From assembly GCF_034009455.1 (NCBI RefSeq), contig NZ_CP125380.1:427501-491500 (forward strand): DNA of 64,000 bases, read 5' to 3'. Below are positions 53,604-61,559 of the stretch, piece by piece; the stretch's first letter is position 1, and the number at the start of each line of letters is the position of its first letter. The translations under genes and the position numbers were made by a program. The notes beneath the pieces were generated by a model. That model did not search any database. It was not told where the DNA came from and saw only the letters and a program-made list of their open reading frames with translations. This DNA is from Pseudomonas sp. P5_109. GTDB lineage: Bacteria; Pseudomonadota; Gammaproteobacteria; Pseudomonadales; Pseudomonadaceae.

Positions 53604-54747
53604 GAGGGCTCCTTGCCGGGACAGCGGTTTTCAGGGGGATTCGGTGCATACCGGTCAGGGCTGGCAGCAGTGTAGCGATCAGGCCCATCAGCATCAGGGC
53701 AAAGTACAGCGGCGGGCTGATGAGTTGCTGTTGCAGCAGCAGGTTGAGAAAAACGATCTCGCTCAAGCCGCGGATGTTCAGCAGCACACTTTCCCGCCAG
53801 CGACTGGCGCCCGTGAACGAGGCACCGGCCCAGCCGAGGCCGAGCCAGTTACCCAGCAGTTTGCTCAGCATCGGCAACAGCAGCAGGGCCAACAGTTGCA
53901 CCCAGCCGAGGCTGTCGATCGCGCTGTGCACGTTGATCTGCACGATGCCGAACGTGAGGATCAGCGGGATGGCGATGTACGTCTGTAAACGGCTCATCCA
54001 GATGGCCGGCAGCGGCAGGACCAAGGGTGCTTTCAGCGCGGCCATGATCAGCACATAGCCGATGCCGAAAATCAGCGCATTGAGCTTGTAGTGCTCGGCC
54101 ACGACCAGCAGGGCGAAAAAGCACAGGCTGTAAAGCCATGTCTGGCGCAAACCGAGCAGCCGTAGCAGCACCGGCAGGCAGGCGCCGGCCAGGGGCAGCA
54201 ACAGGCTGCTCAGGTGCAGGCTGCCCTGGGCGAGGCCGAAGAGGGTCCAGCAGGCGAGGTCGATAAGGATCGCGGTCTGCACCAGGCGCCGGGTGGCGGC
54301 GGGTGGGTAATCGATGTGCCGCAGGTACAGGTACAGCACCGGAATTGCGGTAATGGCGAACAACAGGCCGACGGCCAGCGAGCTGATCCACGGTTGCGCC
54401 GGCAACAACCAGACGGCCGTGGCCAGGCCGCAGGCAAACGGAATGCAAAAGCTGGGCAGGGCGATCTTCAGGCTCTGGCGATCCAGGTGCAGGTCGATCA
54501 CATCGCTGAGGATGTAGCCCAGCAACAGGGCAAAGCTCAGGCTGTAGAGGTTCTTCAGCCAGCCCGGCGACACCAGCAGCGCACCGCTCAATTGCCATTG
54601 CGGCTCGATCCAGAAATACATCAGCAGCGGCAAGCCGAGGGTCGCCAGCAGCAACTGGCTGACGATGGGAATCAGACCGAAATGCCGGCCGACACGGGTC
54701 GCCACGGCGAACAACGCCAACGCCATCGCCCAGAACAGAACCACCAT
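53590..54747 (-). CDS. CPA2-like cation/proton exchanger-type membrane protein
   Basis: About 385 residues with 11-12 hydrophobic helices. The string LLFAITAIPVLYLYL resembles the FAITAxPV motif of the monovalent cation:proton antiporter 2 family, and LNIRGLSEIVFLNLL its C-terminal half. Role in the polyene cluster unknown; perhaps it energises export or stabilises pH. Start is ATG 54747 or GTG 54750, overlapping the MMPL stop. The long frame to 55068 is a shadow of the MMPL gene. Confidence 0.72.
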   Translation of the reverse strand: MVVLFWAMALALFAVATRVGRHFGLIPIVSQLLLATLGLPLLMYFWIEPQWQLSGALLVSPGWLKNLYSLSFALLLGYILSDVIDLHLDRQSLKIALPSFCIPFACGLATAVWLLPAQPWISSLAVGLLFAITAIPVLYLYLRHIDYPPAATRRLVQTAILIDLACWTLFGLAQGSLHLSSLLLPLAGACLPVLLRLLGLRQTWLYSLCFFALLVVAEHYKLNALIFGIGYVLIMAALKAPLVLPLPAIWMSRLQTYIAIPLILTFGIVQINVHSAIDSLGWVQLLALLLLPMLSKLLGNWLGLGWAGASFTGASRWRESVLLNIRGLSEIVFLNLLLQQQLISPPLYFALMLMGLIATLLPALTGMHRIPLKTAVPARSPHANR

Positions 54748-57086
54748 CACGCTGCACGCTCCACGACCGTAGCGCCCTGTGCCTGTCGACCGGCCCACGG
54801 CGCGAGCAGGAAGCTGAAGATCAGGCCCAGGCTCACCGACAGTCCGAAGTTGCTCACCGCCGGGGTACTCGATACCGCCAGCAGGCCGAACGACAGCCAG
54901 GTGGTCAACGCCGCCAGCAGGGTGCCGAGCAGGCTCACGGCCGCGCCACCGACCTGTTCGCGCATCAGGATCGCATAATCGACGCTGATCGCCGTTACCA
55001 GCAACAGCCCGAACAGACTGAACAGGGTCAACGGCTGCCCGAGCCAGCCGAGGCTGGCCAGGCTGCACAATGCCGCCAGCAGCGGCAGGGACACGATACG
55101 CAACGCACCGCCGAGGCCGAACGGCAGGATCAGCACCAGCACGATCAGCACGCAGGAGGCGAGCTTCAATTCGGCGGCACTGATTTGGGTAGCCGCGAAG
55201 ACGTTGTTCAATTCACCCAGTCGATCCACCAGTGTCACGCCGGGTAAGTCCTCGCCCTGGAGCCGCAGCAGGGCCGGGTTGTTGATGCCTTGCAGACTGA
55301 CCATCGCCGCCACGCCGTCATCGGTCGGCCCCAGCCACAGGGGCCGGTAGGGCTCTGCCAGCGGGCCGGCCAACGCAGCATCGATGTCCTCGACAGGCAG
55401 TGCCTGTAGCTTCGTCAGCTCTGTTTGCAGTGCCTCGGCCGGCACGCCGACGTCGAGCAAGGGTTGCCAGAACGTTGGCAGTTTGTTCAATGCTGCACGC
55501 ACCTGCTGCTGTTCGCTTGGCGGGCTGACCAACTGATTGAGCGACAGATAACCCTGGAGCTTTTCCAGGCCGATCAATTGATCCAGTCGTTCGCTCAGGG
55601 CGGTCTGGCGTTCGAGCAGTTGCTGCTGATTGTCGGCGCGTATCAGGAAGAACTGGCTGGTGGGTTGATAGCCGGTGATCCGCGCAATGGTGCGAGCTTC
55701 GTCGGTCAATTGTTGTGGTGCGCTGATCCACTGGCGAATGTCGTTCTTGCTGTTCAGCTGCAACAGGCCTCCCACGCAAAAGGCGATCAGCAGTGCCAGC
55801 AAGACCGGTGTTTTCAGCTGCTTGAGCAGGGCTTCACGGCAGCCCAGCAAAAACTCGGACACCTGCAATGGCCATTGCGCCGGGCGCAGGTCTACCCCCT
55901 TGAGCAAGGCCGGCAGCAGGCACACGGCGGACAGATAGGCACCGAGCAAACCGGCGGCAGAGAACGCGGCAATCTGGGTCAGCGCCGGGAAGGGTGTCCA
56001 GGCCAGGGCCAGGTAACCGATGCCGCTGGTGATCAGGCTCAGGGTCAACCCGGGCAAGGTCAGGCGCAGGGCGGGCCAGCTGTGCCAGGGCTTGAGGCTC
56101 CAGCTCTTGGACAGGTAGTGCAGCGGATAGTCGACCGCGACACCGATCAGGCTCGAGCCCAGCACCAGCGTCATCACGTGCATATGGCCGAACAACGCCA
56201 CGCAGGCCACCGCGCCGAAGAGCATCCCGACCAGCACCGGCACGAAGGCCAGCAACACGCGCCAGCGCCGGAAGGCCAACAGCAGCAGCAACAGAATCCC
56301 GACGGTGGCACCACCACCGACCCAGGTCATTTCCCGGGTGGCCTGCTGTTGCCCGTTGGCCGCGTACAGCAAGCCACTGGCGGCGAGCAGTTGCACTTCA
56401 TGCCGGGCGGCTTCTTCGCGGCTGTGCTTGAGCAAGTCGGCCACCTGCAGTGGCAGGTTCATGTCGAAGGCGTTACCGGTGGTGCGCGCGCGCAGCAGCA
56501 CCCAGCTCTTGCCATCGGCATCGGCGACCAGAGCGCCGCTGCCGATGTCCAGTTGCACGGAACCGCGTTGTGGCTGGCTGTTCTGGATACGCCCGGTCAG
56601 GCCCAGCCAGTCGTCCTGGCTCGGCACCAGGCTGTAACCATTGAACGGGTCGAACAACGCCTGCACCCGTTGCTGGATGAAGGTGTCGGGGTGTTCGATC
56701 AGCAGTTGCCGGTCCGCCGCCGAGAGCATCGCCAGGCGACCTTGCAGCAACTGCGTGCGCAGTGCCGGCAAGTCCGCTTGCAGGGTCCACTGGACCTTTT
56801 CGAACAAGCCGCTGGCCTGCCATTGCTCGCCGAGTGTCTGCGCCATGGCGACGGCCTGCTGGCGATCGGTATGACCGACCAGCACCAGCATTTCGCGATT
56901 CAGCGGCTCTTGCATGCGTTGTTCGGCGCGCAGTTCCAGGGCATCGGGCGCCGTGCCGGGCACCAGTTCCATCAGGTTCGCCGACAGTGGCGCGCCGTCA
57001 CGCCATTGCCAGCCGGCGAGCGCCAGTACTGCCAGCAGCAGGATCAGGAACAGCCGTGGCAACCACCGTTCACTCGGCAAAGTCAT
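54747..57086 (-). CDS. MMPL/RND-family exporter, aryl polyene cluster
   Basis: 779 residues in two halves, each with one helix, a large periplasmic loop and five more helices (for example LLLAFRRWRVLLAFVPVLVG and LFSLFGLLLVTAISVDYAIL). Related to exporters that move lipid-linked products across the inner membrane. Works with the LolA-like carrier encoded just upstream (17-base overlap), which would take the lipid-anchored pigment across the periplasm. Confidence 0.9.
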   Translation of the reverse strand: MTLPSERWLPRLFLILLLAVLALAGWQWRDGAPLSANLMELVPGTAPDALELRAEQRMQEPLNREMLVLVGHTDRQQAVAMAQTLGEQWQASGLFEKVQWTLQADLPALRTQLLQGRLAMLSAADRQLLIEHPDTFIQQRVQALFDPFNGYSLVPSQDDWLGLTGRIQNSQPQRGSVQLDIGSGALVADADGKSWVLLRARTTGNAFDMNLPLQVADLLKHSREEAARHEVQLLAASGLLYAANGQQQATREMTWVGGGATVGILLLLLLAFRRWRVLLAFVPVLVGMLFGAVACVALFGHMHVMTLVLGSSLIGVAVDYPLHYLSKSWSLKPWHSWPALRLTLPGLTLSLITSGIGYLALAWTPFPALTQIAAFSAAGLLGAYLSAVCLLPALLKGVDLRPAQWPLQVSEFLLGCREALLKQLKTPVLLALLIAFCVGGLLQLNSKNDIRQWISAPQQLTDEARTIARITGYQPTSQFFLIRADNQQQLLERQTALSERLDQLIGLEKLQGYLSLNQLVSPPSEQQQVRAALNKLPTFWQPLLDVGVPAEALQTELTKLQALPVEDIDAALAGPLAEPYRPLWLGPTDDGVAAMVSLQGINNPALLRLQGEDLPGVTLVDRLGELNNVFAATQISAAELKLASCVLIVLVLILPFGLGGALRIVSLPLLAALCSLASLGWLGQPLTLFSLFGLLLVTAISVDYAILMREQVGGAAVSLLGTLLAALTTWLSFGLLAVSSTPAVSNFGLSVSLGLIFSFLLAPWAGRQAQGATVVERAA

Positions 57087-57774
57087 GCTGCTCCGCGTCG
57101 CTCAACGGTTGGGCGCTGGTGCTGTCCTGCATGCGCAATAACGTACTGTCGCCCTGGGTTTCGAGCAGTTCGATGCTGTGCACCAGTTCTGCGCCGGTAA
57201 TGTAGATCTGGTTGAACACCTGCTTGAGCAGCATCGAGCGCGGCACCAGTGTGAGCTTCCAGTTCTGTGCGTCGCCGCTCAGGGACAGTTCGAAATCCCG
57301 TTGCAGGCCACTGCTGTCGCCCTGCAGCACGGCGAGGAACAAACGGTTCTGCTCGGCACCGGCGCTTTTGCCCGGCAGCATCTGCCAGACACTGCCGTCA
57401 CGCCGGGCAATGCCTTTGGTGCTGATGCGGTAGTCCTGTTGCAAGGGCGTTTTCAACAGCCACAACAGGCCGTGGTTCTTCGCCAGGACGAACGTGCCCT
57501 TGCTGGTCAGCGGCTGGGGCAGGGCACGCAGGTGTTTTTCCTGGATGAAGTTGCCGTGGATCACCTCGGGCTTGGCCAGTTGATCACTGAGTTGTTGCAG
57601 GTCGAAGGCATGGGCCAGTCCAGGAATGCCCAGTAGCACGCAGAAAACTGTAGGAGCGAGCTTGCTCGCGAAAAACCTGAGGGCGCCACGGGGTGTCAGG
57701 TGCCCAGCGTCATCGTTAACGACCATCGCGAGCAGGCTCGCTCCTACAGGAGGACGGGGGGCGCAGGACATCAT
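57070..57774 (-). CDS. LolA-like periplasmic carrier with REP-encoded N-terminus
   Basis: Outer-membrane lipoprotein-carrier family (LolA fold): FDLQQLSDQLAKPEVIHGNF, IQEKHLRALPQPL, and LLWLLKTPLQQDY. The hydrophobic core and cleavage site of the signal peptide (VFCVLLGIPGLAHA) are preserved, but the codons before it are a translated REP pair (57649-57749). The only starts are ATG 57774 and 57771, coupled to the thioesterase stop (ATGA), or an ATG inside the REP, so the REP must supply the basic n-region. Expected cargo: the aryl polyene lipid. Confidence 0.85.
   Translation of the reverse strand: MMSCAPRPPVGASLLAMVVNDDAGHLTPRGALRFFASKLAPTVFCVLLGIPGLAHAFDLQQLSDQLAKPEVIHGNFIQEKHLRALPQPLTSKGTFVLAKNHGLLWLLKTPLQQDYRISTKGIARRDGSVWQMLPGKSAGAEQNRLFLAVLQGDSSGLQRDFELSLSGDAQNWKLTLVPRSMLLKQVFNQIYITGAELVHSIELLETQGDSTLLRMQDSTSAQPLSDAEQHDFAE
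57649..57749. repeat. REP pair inside the 5' coding part of the LolA-like gene
   Basis: CTGTAGGAGCGAGCTTGCTCGCGA and inverted TCGCGAGCAGGCTCGCTCCTACAG, with an inner inverted repeat. No stop in the LolA frame. Confidence 0.88.
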
Positions 57775-58196
57775 GGCAGGGCCCTCTCAACCGCGTCGGT
57801 GAACACTTTCGGCGAGGTCAGTTGCATCTCGCGGCTGGCGAGGTCGACGGCGACTTGCACCGACATGGCCCGGGTCAGGCGTTCACCGGTTTGCAGATCG
57901 CTGATCAGGTAGTTGATCTTCAAGCGGTTCTCCCACTCCACCAGGTTGGCGCGCACGTTGAGTGTCTGGCCGAACACCGCGCCGCGCACGTAGCGCAATT
58001 GCAGGTCGATGACCGGCCACGCGTAGCCTGACTCGCTCATCGCGGTGTAGTTGTGGCCGATCCTGTCCAGCAGCGCGCAGCGGGCGACTTCCAGGTATTT
58101 GACGTAATGGCCGTGCCAGACCACGTGCATGCTGTCGACGTCAAAGAAGGGGACGACGATTTCCGTGTCGGTGTGCAGGAATCCCTTGCTACGCAT
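57771..58196 (-). CDS. Hotdog thioesterase (4-hydroxybenzoyl-CoA type), aryl polyene cluster
   Basis: 141 residues from ATG 58196. The segment FFDVDSMHVVWHGHYVKYLE is the YbgC/4HBT signature with the catalytic Asp. Probably releases acyl chains or a CoA ester in the pathway. Its ATG lies inside the stop of the ammonia-lyase gene (CATGCGTAG), and it couples to the LolA gene. Confidence 0.88.
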   Translation of the reverse strand: MRSKGFLHTDTEIVVPFFDVDSMHVVWHGHYVKYLEVARCALLDRIGHNYTAMSESGYAWPVIDLQLRYVRGAVFGQTLNVRANLVEWENRLKINYLISDLQTGERLTRAMSVQVAVDLASREMQLTSPKVFTDAVERALP

Positions 58197-59733
58197 GCAG
58201 CCTCCAGTGTTGTTCGGCGATGCGTTGCAGGCACAGGCGCAATTCGCCTTCCAGCGCGCGGTCTTCGATGACCGGCGGGAAATCCTTGGCCAGTTCTTCG
58301 TGCATGGCGGCCAAAGCGGGTGGCAGCGGTCGTGCATCTTCAGCCTGGCCACGCAGCCAGACGCCCTGGTTGGCCGCCAGCAGCGTAGCGGCCGCCACCT
58401 GTTCGGTGAGTTCCAGCACGCGGATCGCATCCCGGGCGGCGATGGTGCCCATGCTGACCTTGTCCTGGTTGTGGCATTCGGTGGAGCGCGAGAAGACGCT
58501 GGCCGGCATGGTGTTCTTCAGCGCTTCGGCGGTCCAGGCACTGGTGCCGATCTGCACCGCCTTGAAGCCGTGATTGAGCATGGCGCGGTCAGCCGTGGCG
58601 CCGGACAGGTTGCTCGGCAAACCATGGTTATAGCGCTCATCCACCAGCAGGGCGAGTTGCCGATCCAGCAGGTCGGCGACGTTGGCCACGAGGTTTTTCA
58701 GGCTGTCCATGGCGAAGGCGATGTGCCCGCCGTAGAAGTGCCCGCCGTGCAGCACGCGTTCGGCTTCGGCGTCGATGATCGGATTGTCGTTGGCGCTGTT
58801 GAGTTCGATTTCGATGAACGAACGCAGCCAGTTCAGGCTGTCGGCCAGCACGCCCAGCACATGGGGCGCGCAGCGCAGGGAATAGCGGTCTTGCAGGCGA
58901 TGCAGCGGCGCGGTCGGCGCGTCGATGGCCAGGTCCTTGCGCAACCACGCGGCGACCTGCATCTGCCCCGGATGTGGCTTGGCCGCGAACAGGCGCTCGT
59001 CGAAGTGCTCCGGGTTGCCCTGCAGGGCGACCACGTTCAGCGCGGTGATGCGCGTGGCCAGTTGCAGCAGGTAATCGGCGCGGGCATAAGCCAGACAGGC
59101 CAGGCCGGTCATCACGGCGGTGCCGTTCATCAATGCCAGGGCTTCTTTGGGACGCAACACCAGTGGCTGCCAACCAAGTTCGCGATGCACGTCGGCGGCT
59201 TGCCGGCGTTCGCCGCGGAACATCACTTCGCGTTCGCCGGACAGCGTGGCGGCAACGTACGACAGCGGCGTCAGGTCACCACTGGCGCCCACCGAACCTT
59301 CCTCCGGAATCAGCGGCAGGATGTCGTGTTCGAGGAACGCCTGCAGGCGCTCCAGCAGCTCTACACGCACCCCGGAAACACCGTGGCACAACGACTGCAA
59401 ACGCGCCGCCAGTACCGCGCGGGTGGCCTGGGCGTCGAGCAGTTTGCCCAGGCCGCAGCCGTGGAAGGTGTACAGATGACGGGGCAGCGCCTCGACGTGA
59501 TGCAGCGGCACCGCGACCACGCAGGAGTCGCCGTAACCGGTGGTCACGCCATAGATCACGCCTTCCTTGTCCAGCAGAGAGTCGAGAAAACGCGCACCCT
59601 TGGCGATGCGCTCGCGGTAGGCGGGATCGCTTTGCAACTGCGTCGGCACTTTGCGGTTGGTCACGGCCAGCACGTCTTCAATGCGCAAAGGGCGTTCGCC
59701 GAAGGTTACCGGCTCAAGCGTTGGCGTCGTCAT
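58189..59733 (-). CDS. Aromatic amino-acid ammonia-lyase (HAL/PAL/TAL family)
   Basis: 514 residues. MIO-forming Ala-Ser-Gly at 150-152 in GSVGASGDLTPLSYVA, catalytic Tyr in YGVTTGYGDS, and conserved NSANDNPIIDAE. The pair at the substrate-selectivity switch reads Phe-His (YTFHGCGLG), unlike the Ser-His of histidase or His-Leu of tyrosine lyase, so the substrate is not assigned. In this context it probably makes the cinnamate- or coumarate-type starter. The start ATG 59733 is used; the upstream frame lies inside the acyltransferase gene. Confidence 0.9.
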   Translation of the reverse strand: MTTPTLEPVTFGERPLRIEDVLAVTNRKVPTQLQSDPAYRERIAKGARFLDSLLDKEGVIYGVTTGYGDSCVVAVPLHHVEALPRHLYTFHGCGLGKLLDAQATRAVLAARLQSLCHGVSGVRVELLERLQAFLEHDILPLIPEEGSVGASGDLTPLSYVAATLSGEREVMFRGERRQAADVHRELGWQPLVLRPKEALALMNGTAVMTGLACLAYARADYLLQLATRITALNVVALQGNPEHFDERLFAAKPHPGQMQVAAWLRKDLAIDAPTAPLHRLQDRYSLRCAPHVLGVLADSLNWLRSFIEIELNSANDNPIIDAEAERVLHGGHFYGGHIAFAMDSLKNLVANVADLLDRQLALLVDERYNHGLPSNLSGATADRAMLNHGFKAVQIGTSAWTAEALKNTMPASVFSRSTECHNQDKVSMGTIAARDAIRVLELTEQVAAATLLAANQGVWLRGQAEDARPLPPALAAMHEELAKDFPPVIEDRALEGELRLCLQRIAEQHWRLHA

Positions 59734-60655
59734 CGGTCTTCCAGAAAGGGTAAAAGTTGAACCATTGTTGGGGCGCTTCAAGGCAATAGTGACCCAAGCG
59801 TTCGGCGTAGCGGGACGCCCACTGATGAATGACCTGTTCGCGGTCGCTGCGCTTCCAGGTGATTGCATCAGCGAAGGGTTCAATGGTCAGTCGATAGTCG
59901 CCGTCGGGCTTTTTCAGGCACAGCAGCAGGTTGATCGGGCATTTGAGCAGGCCGGCCAGCAGCCACGGGCCCTGGGGGAACCTGGCCGGATGACCGAGGA
60001 AGTCCACGGTCATGCTGCGCCCGCCATGCAGCGGCACGCGATCACCGGCAATCGCCAGCCACTCGCCGCGCTCCAGGCGTTCGCTCAGTTGCAGCATGAC
60101 CCCGGGGTCGAGTTCGCTGACCTGAATCAGCCGCAGGTTGGTCGCGCCGGCTTCGCCCAGCAAACGGTTGAACTGTTCGGCGTGCTTGGTGTGCACCAGC
60201 ACGTTCATCGTGACTTTCTCGCCGATTTCCGCCAGTGCGCGGCAGACTTCCAGATTGCCCAGGTGTGCGCCCACCAGCATCTGCCCGCGGGCTCCGCGCA
60301 ACTGGTCGCGCAGCAGTGCCGGGTCGATGATTTCGATTTGTTCGATGCTCAGCTTGCCGTTCCACACGTCGAGTTTGTCGAGCATGGAATCGGCGAAAGC
60401 CATGAACTGGCCGAACACCCGCCAATGGCTCGGGCGCAATTCGTTGCGACCGCTCCAGTCGGCCAGGCGTTGCTGGTATTGCCAGGCACTGTGGCGGGCG
60501 CTGCGGCCGAACAGGAAAAAGTACAGGACGATGCCGTACAGCACTGGACTGAGTACTCGACGGCCCAGCACTTTGGCGCCGAAGGCGGTGAGTTTCATCA
60601 GCCAGAAACTGCCGCGCTCTTCGCGGTCGGCCCAGTGCTGCTTATCTGCGCTCAT
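59714..60655 (-). CDS. Lysophospholipid acyltransferase-like protein (LpxL/HtrB type)
   Basis: 313 residues with an N-terminal membrane helix and the acyltransferase motif HLGNLEVCRAL (HxxxxE type as in LpxL), GDRVPLHGG and FPQGPWLLAGLL. Probably attaches the polyene acyl chain to a lipid or sugar acceptor. Start ATG 60655 overlaps the glycosyltransferase stop by four bases. Confidence 0.86.
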   Translation of the reverse strand: MSADKQHWADREERGSFWLMKLTAFGAKVLGRRVLSPVLYGIVLYFFLFGRSARHSAWQYQQRLADWSGRNELRPSHWRVFGQFMAFADSMLDKLDVWNGKLSIEQIEIIDPALLRDQLRGARGQMLVGAHLGNLEVCRALAEIGEKVTMNVLVHTKHAEQFNRLLGEAGATNLRLIQVSELDPGVMLQLSERLERGEWLAIAGDRVPLHGGRSMTVDFLGHPARFPQGPWLLAGLLKCPINLLLCLKKPDGDYRLTIEPFADAITWKRSDREQVIHQWASRYAERLGHYCLEAPQQWFNFYPFWKTDDDANA

Positions 60656-61386
60656 GCCCGCCACCGTCGCCAGAGGATCACTGGCGCACGCAGCAACATG
60701 CCGAAGAACAGCCGCGTGTGCATGCTGGAAATCAGCACGTTGTCGTGGAACATACGAAAATGCGAAACGCCGTCCAGCGGGTAATGGACTTTGGTTTGCA
60801 GCCATGACATCGGCTGATTGCGCCAGGCCAGGCGCACGAGGATGTCCGAGTCGAAGTCCATGCGCTTGCCGATTTTCGCTGACTCGATCAGGTCAAGCAC
60901 CGGGGGCAGCGGATAGACCCGGAAGCCGCACATGGAGTCGCGAATCTGCAACGACAGGGTGTTGATCCAGACCATGACGTGAGTCAGGTAGCGTGCATAC
61001 AAACGGCCTTTCGGCACGCTGGCGTCATATTGCGGATAGCCGCAAATCACCGCCTGTGGGTGGCGGCGTGATTGTTCGATGAAGCGTTTGATGTCCTGCA
61101 AATCGTGCTGGCCATCGGCATCCACCTGCAAGGCATGGCTGAAGCCCAGGCGCGAAGCTTCACGCAAGCCGGTCATGACCGCGCCACCCTTGCCCTGGTT
61201 TTCGGCCAGGCGGATCAGGTACACCATTTCACGTTGAGCCAGGCGATCGAGTACCCGGGCACAGCGCGGGCTGCTGGCGTCGTCCACCAGAATGCAGGGC
61301 AGATGGCTGGTGATCAACGCGTCGACCACCGTGGTGATCGCGTCTTCGTGGTTGTACACCGGGACGATGGCGCAGGGACTATGCAT
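60652..61386 (-). CDS. Family 2 glycosyltransferase, aryl polyene cluster
   Basis: 244 residues. GT2 motifs CAIVPVYNHEDAI, LVDDASSP and the metal-binding QVDADGQHD, then FRMFHDNV near the C-terminus. Similar enzymes sit beside the acyltransferase in aryl polyene clusters and are thought to build the lipid or sugar anchor. ATG 61386 is chosen: the frame upstream is entirely REP sequence. The start codon lies in one copy of an 11-base direct repeat that brackets that REP. Confidence 0.87.
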   Translation of the reverse strand: MHSPCAIVPVYNHEDAITTVVDALITSHLPCILVDDASSPRCARVLDRLAQREMVYLIRLAENQGKGGAVMTGLREASRLGFSHALQVDADGQHDLQDIKRFIEQSRRHPQAVICGYPQYDASVPKGRLYARYLTHVMVWINTLSLQIRDSMCGFRVYPLPPVLDLIESAKIGKRMDFDSDILVRLAWRNQPMSWLQTKVHYPLDGVSHFRMFHDNVLISSMHTRLFFGMLLRAPVILWRRWRA

Positions 61387-61410
61387 GCGCTGAAACCTCC
61401 ACAAAACCCT

Positions 61411-61539
61411 TGTGGCGAGGGAGCTTGCTGTGGCGAGGGAGCTTGCTCCCGTTCGAGTGCGCAGCACTCGCCATGCAATCAGCATCAAGTGGCTTTGGGG
61501 CTGCTTCGCAGCCCAACGGGAGCAAGCTCCCTCGCCACA
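61411..61539. repeat. REP-like element with duplicated arm, flanked by 11-base direct repeats
   Basis: GGCGAGGGAGCTTGCTCCC family. The left arm is partly duplicated in tandem: TGTGGCGAGGGAGCTTGC occurs at 61411 and again at 61429. The element with its edges is bracketed by TATGCATGCGC at 61380-61390 and 61561-61571. Confidence 0.88.
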
Positions 61540-61559
61540 AAAAGCCTGTTTGCCACAGG

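Noticed and set aside
53590..55068. Longer version (492 codons) of the CPA-like transporter
   Set aside because: The first 107 codons are Arg/Gly/Pro-rich and lie inside the MMPL gene in another frame; the hydrophobic protein starts at 54747.
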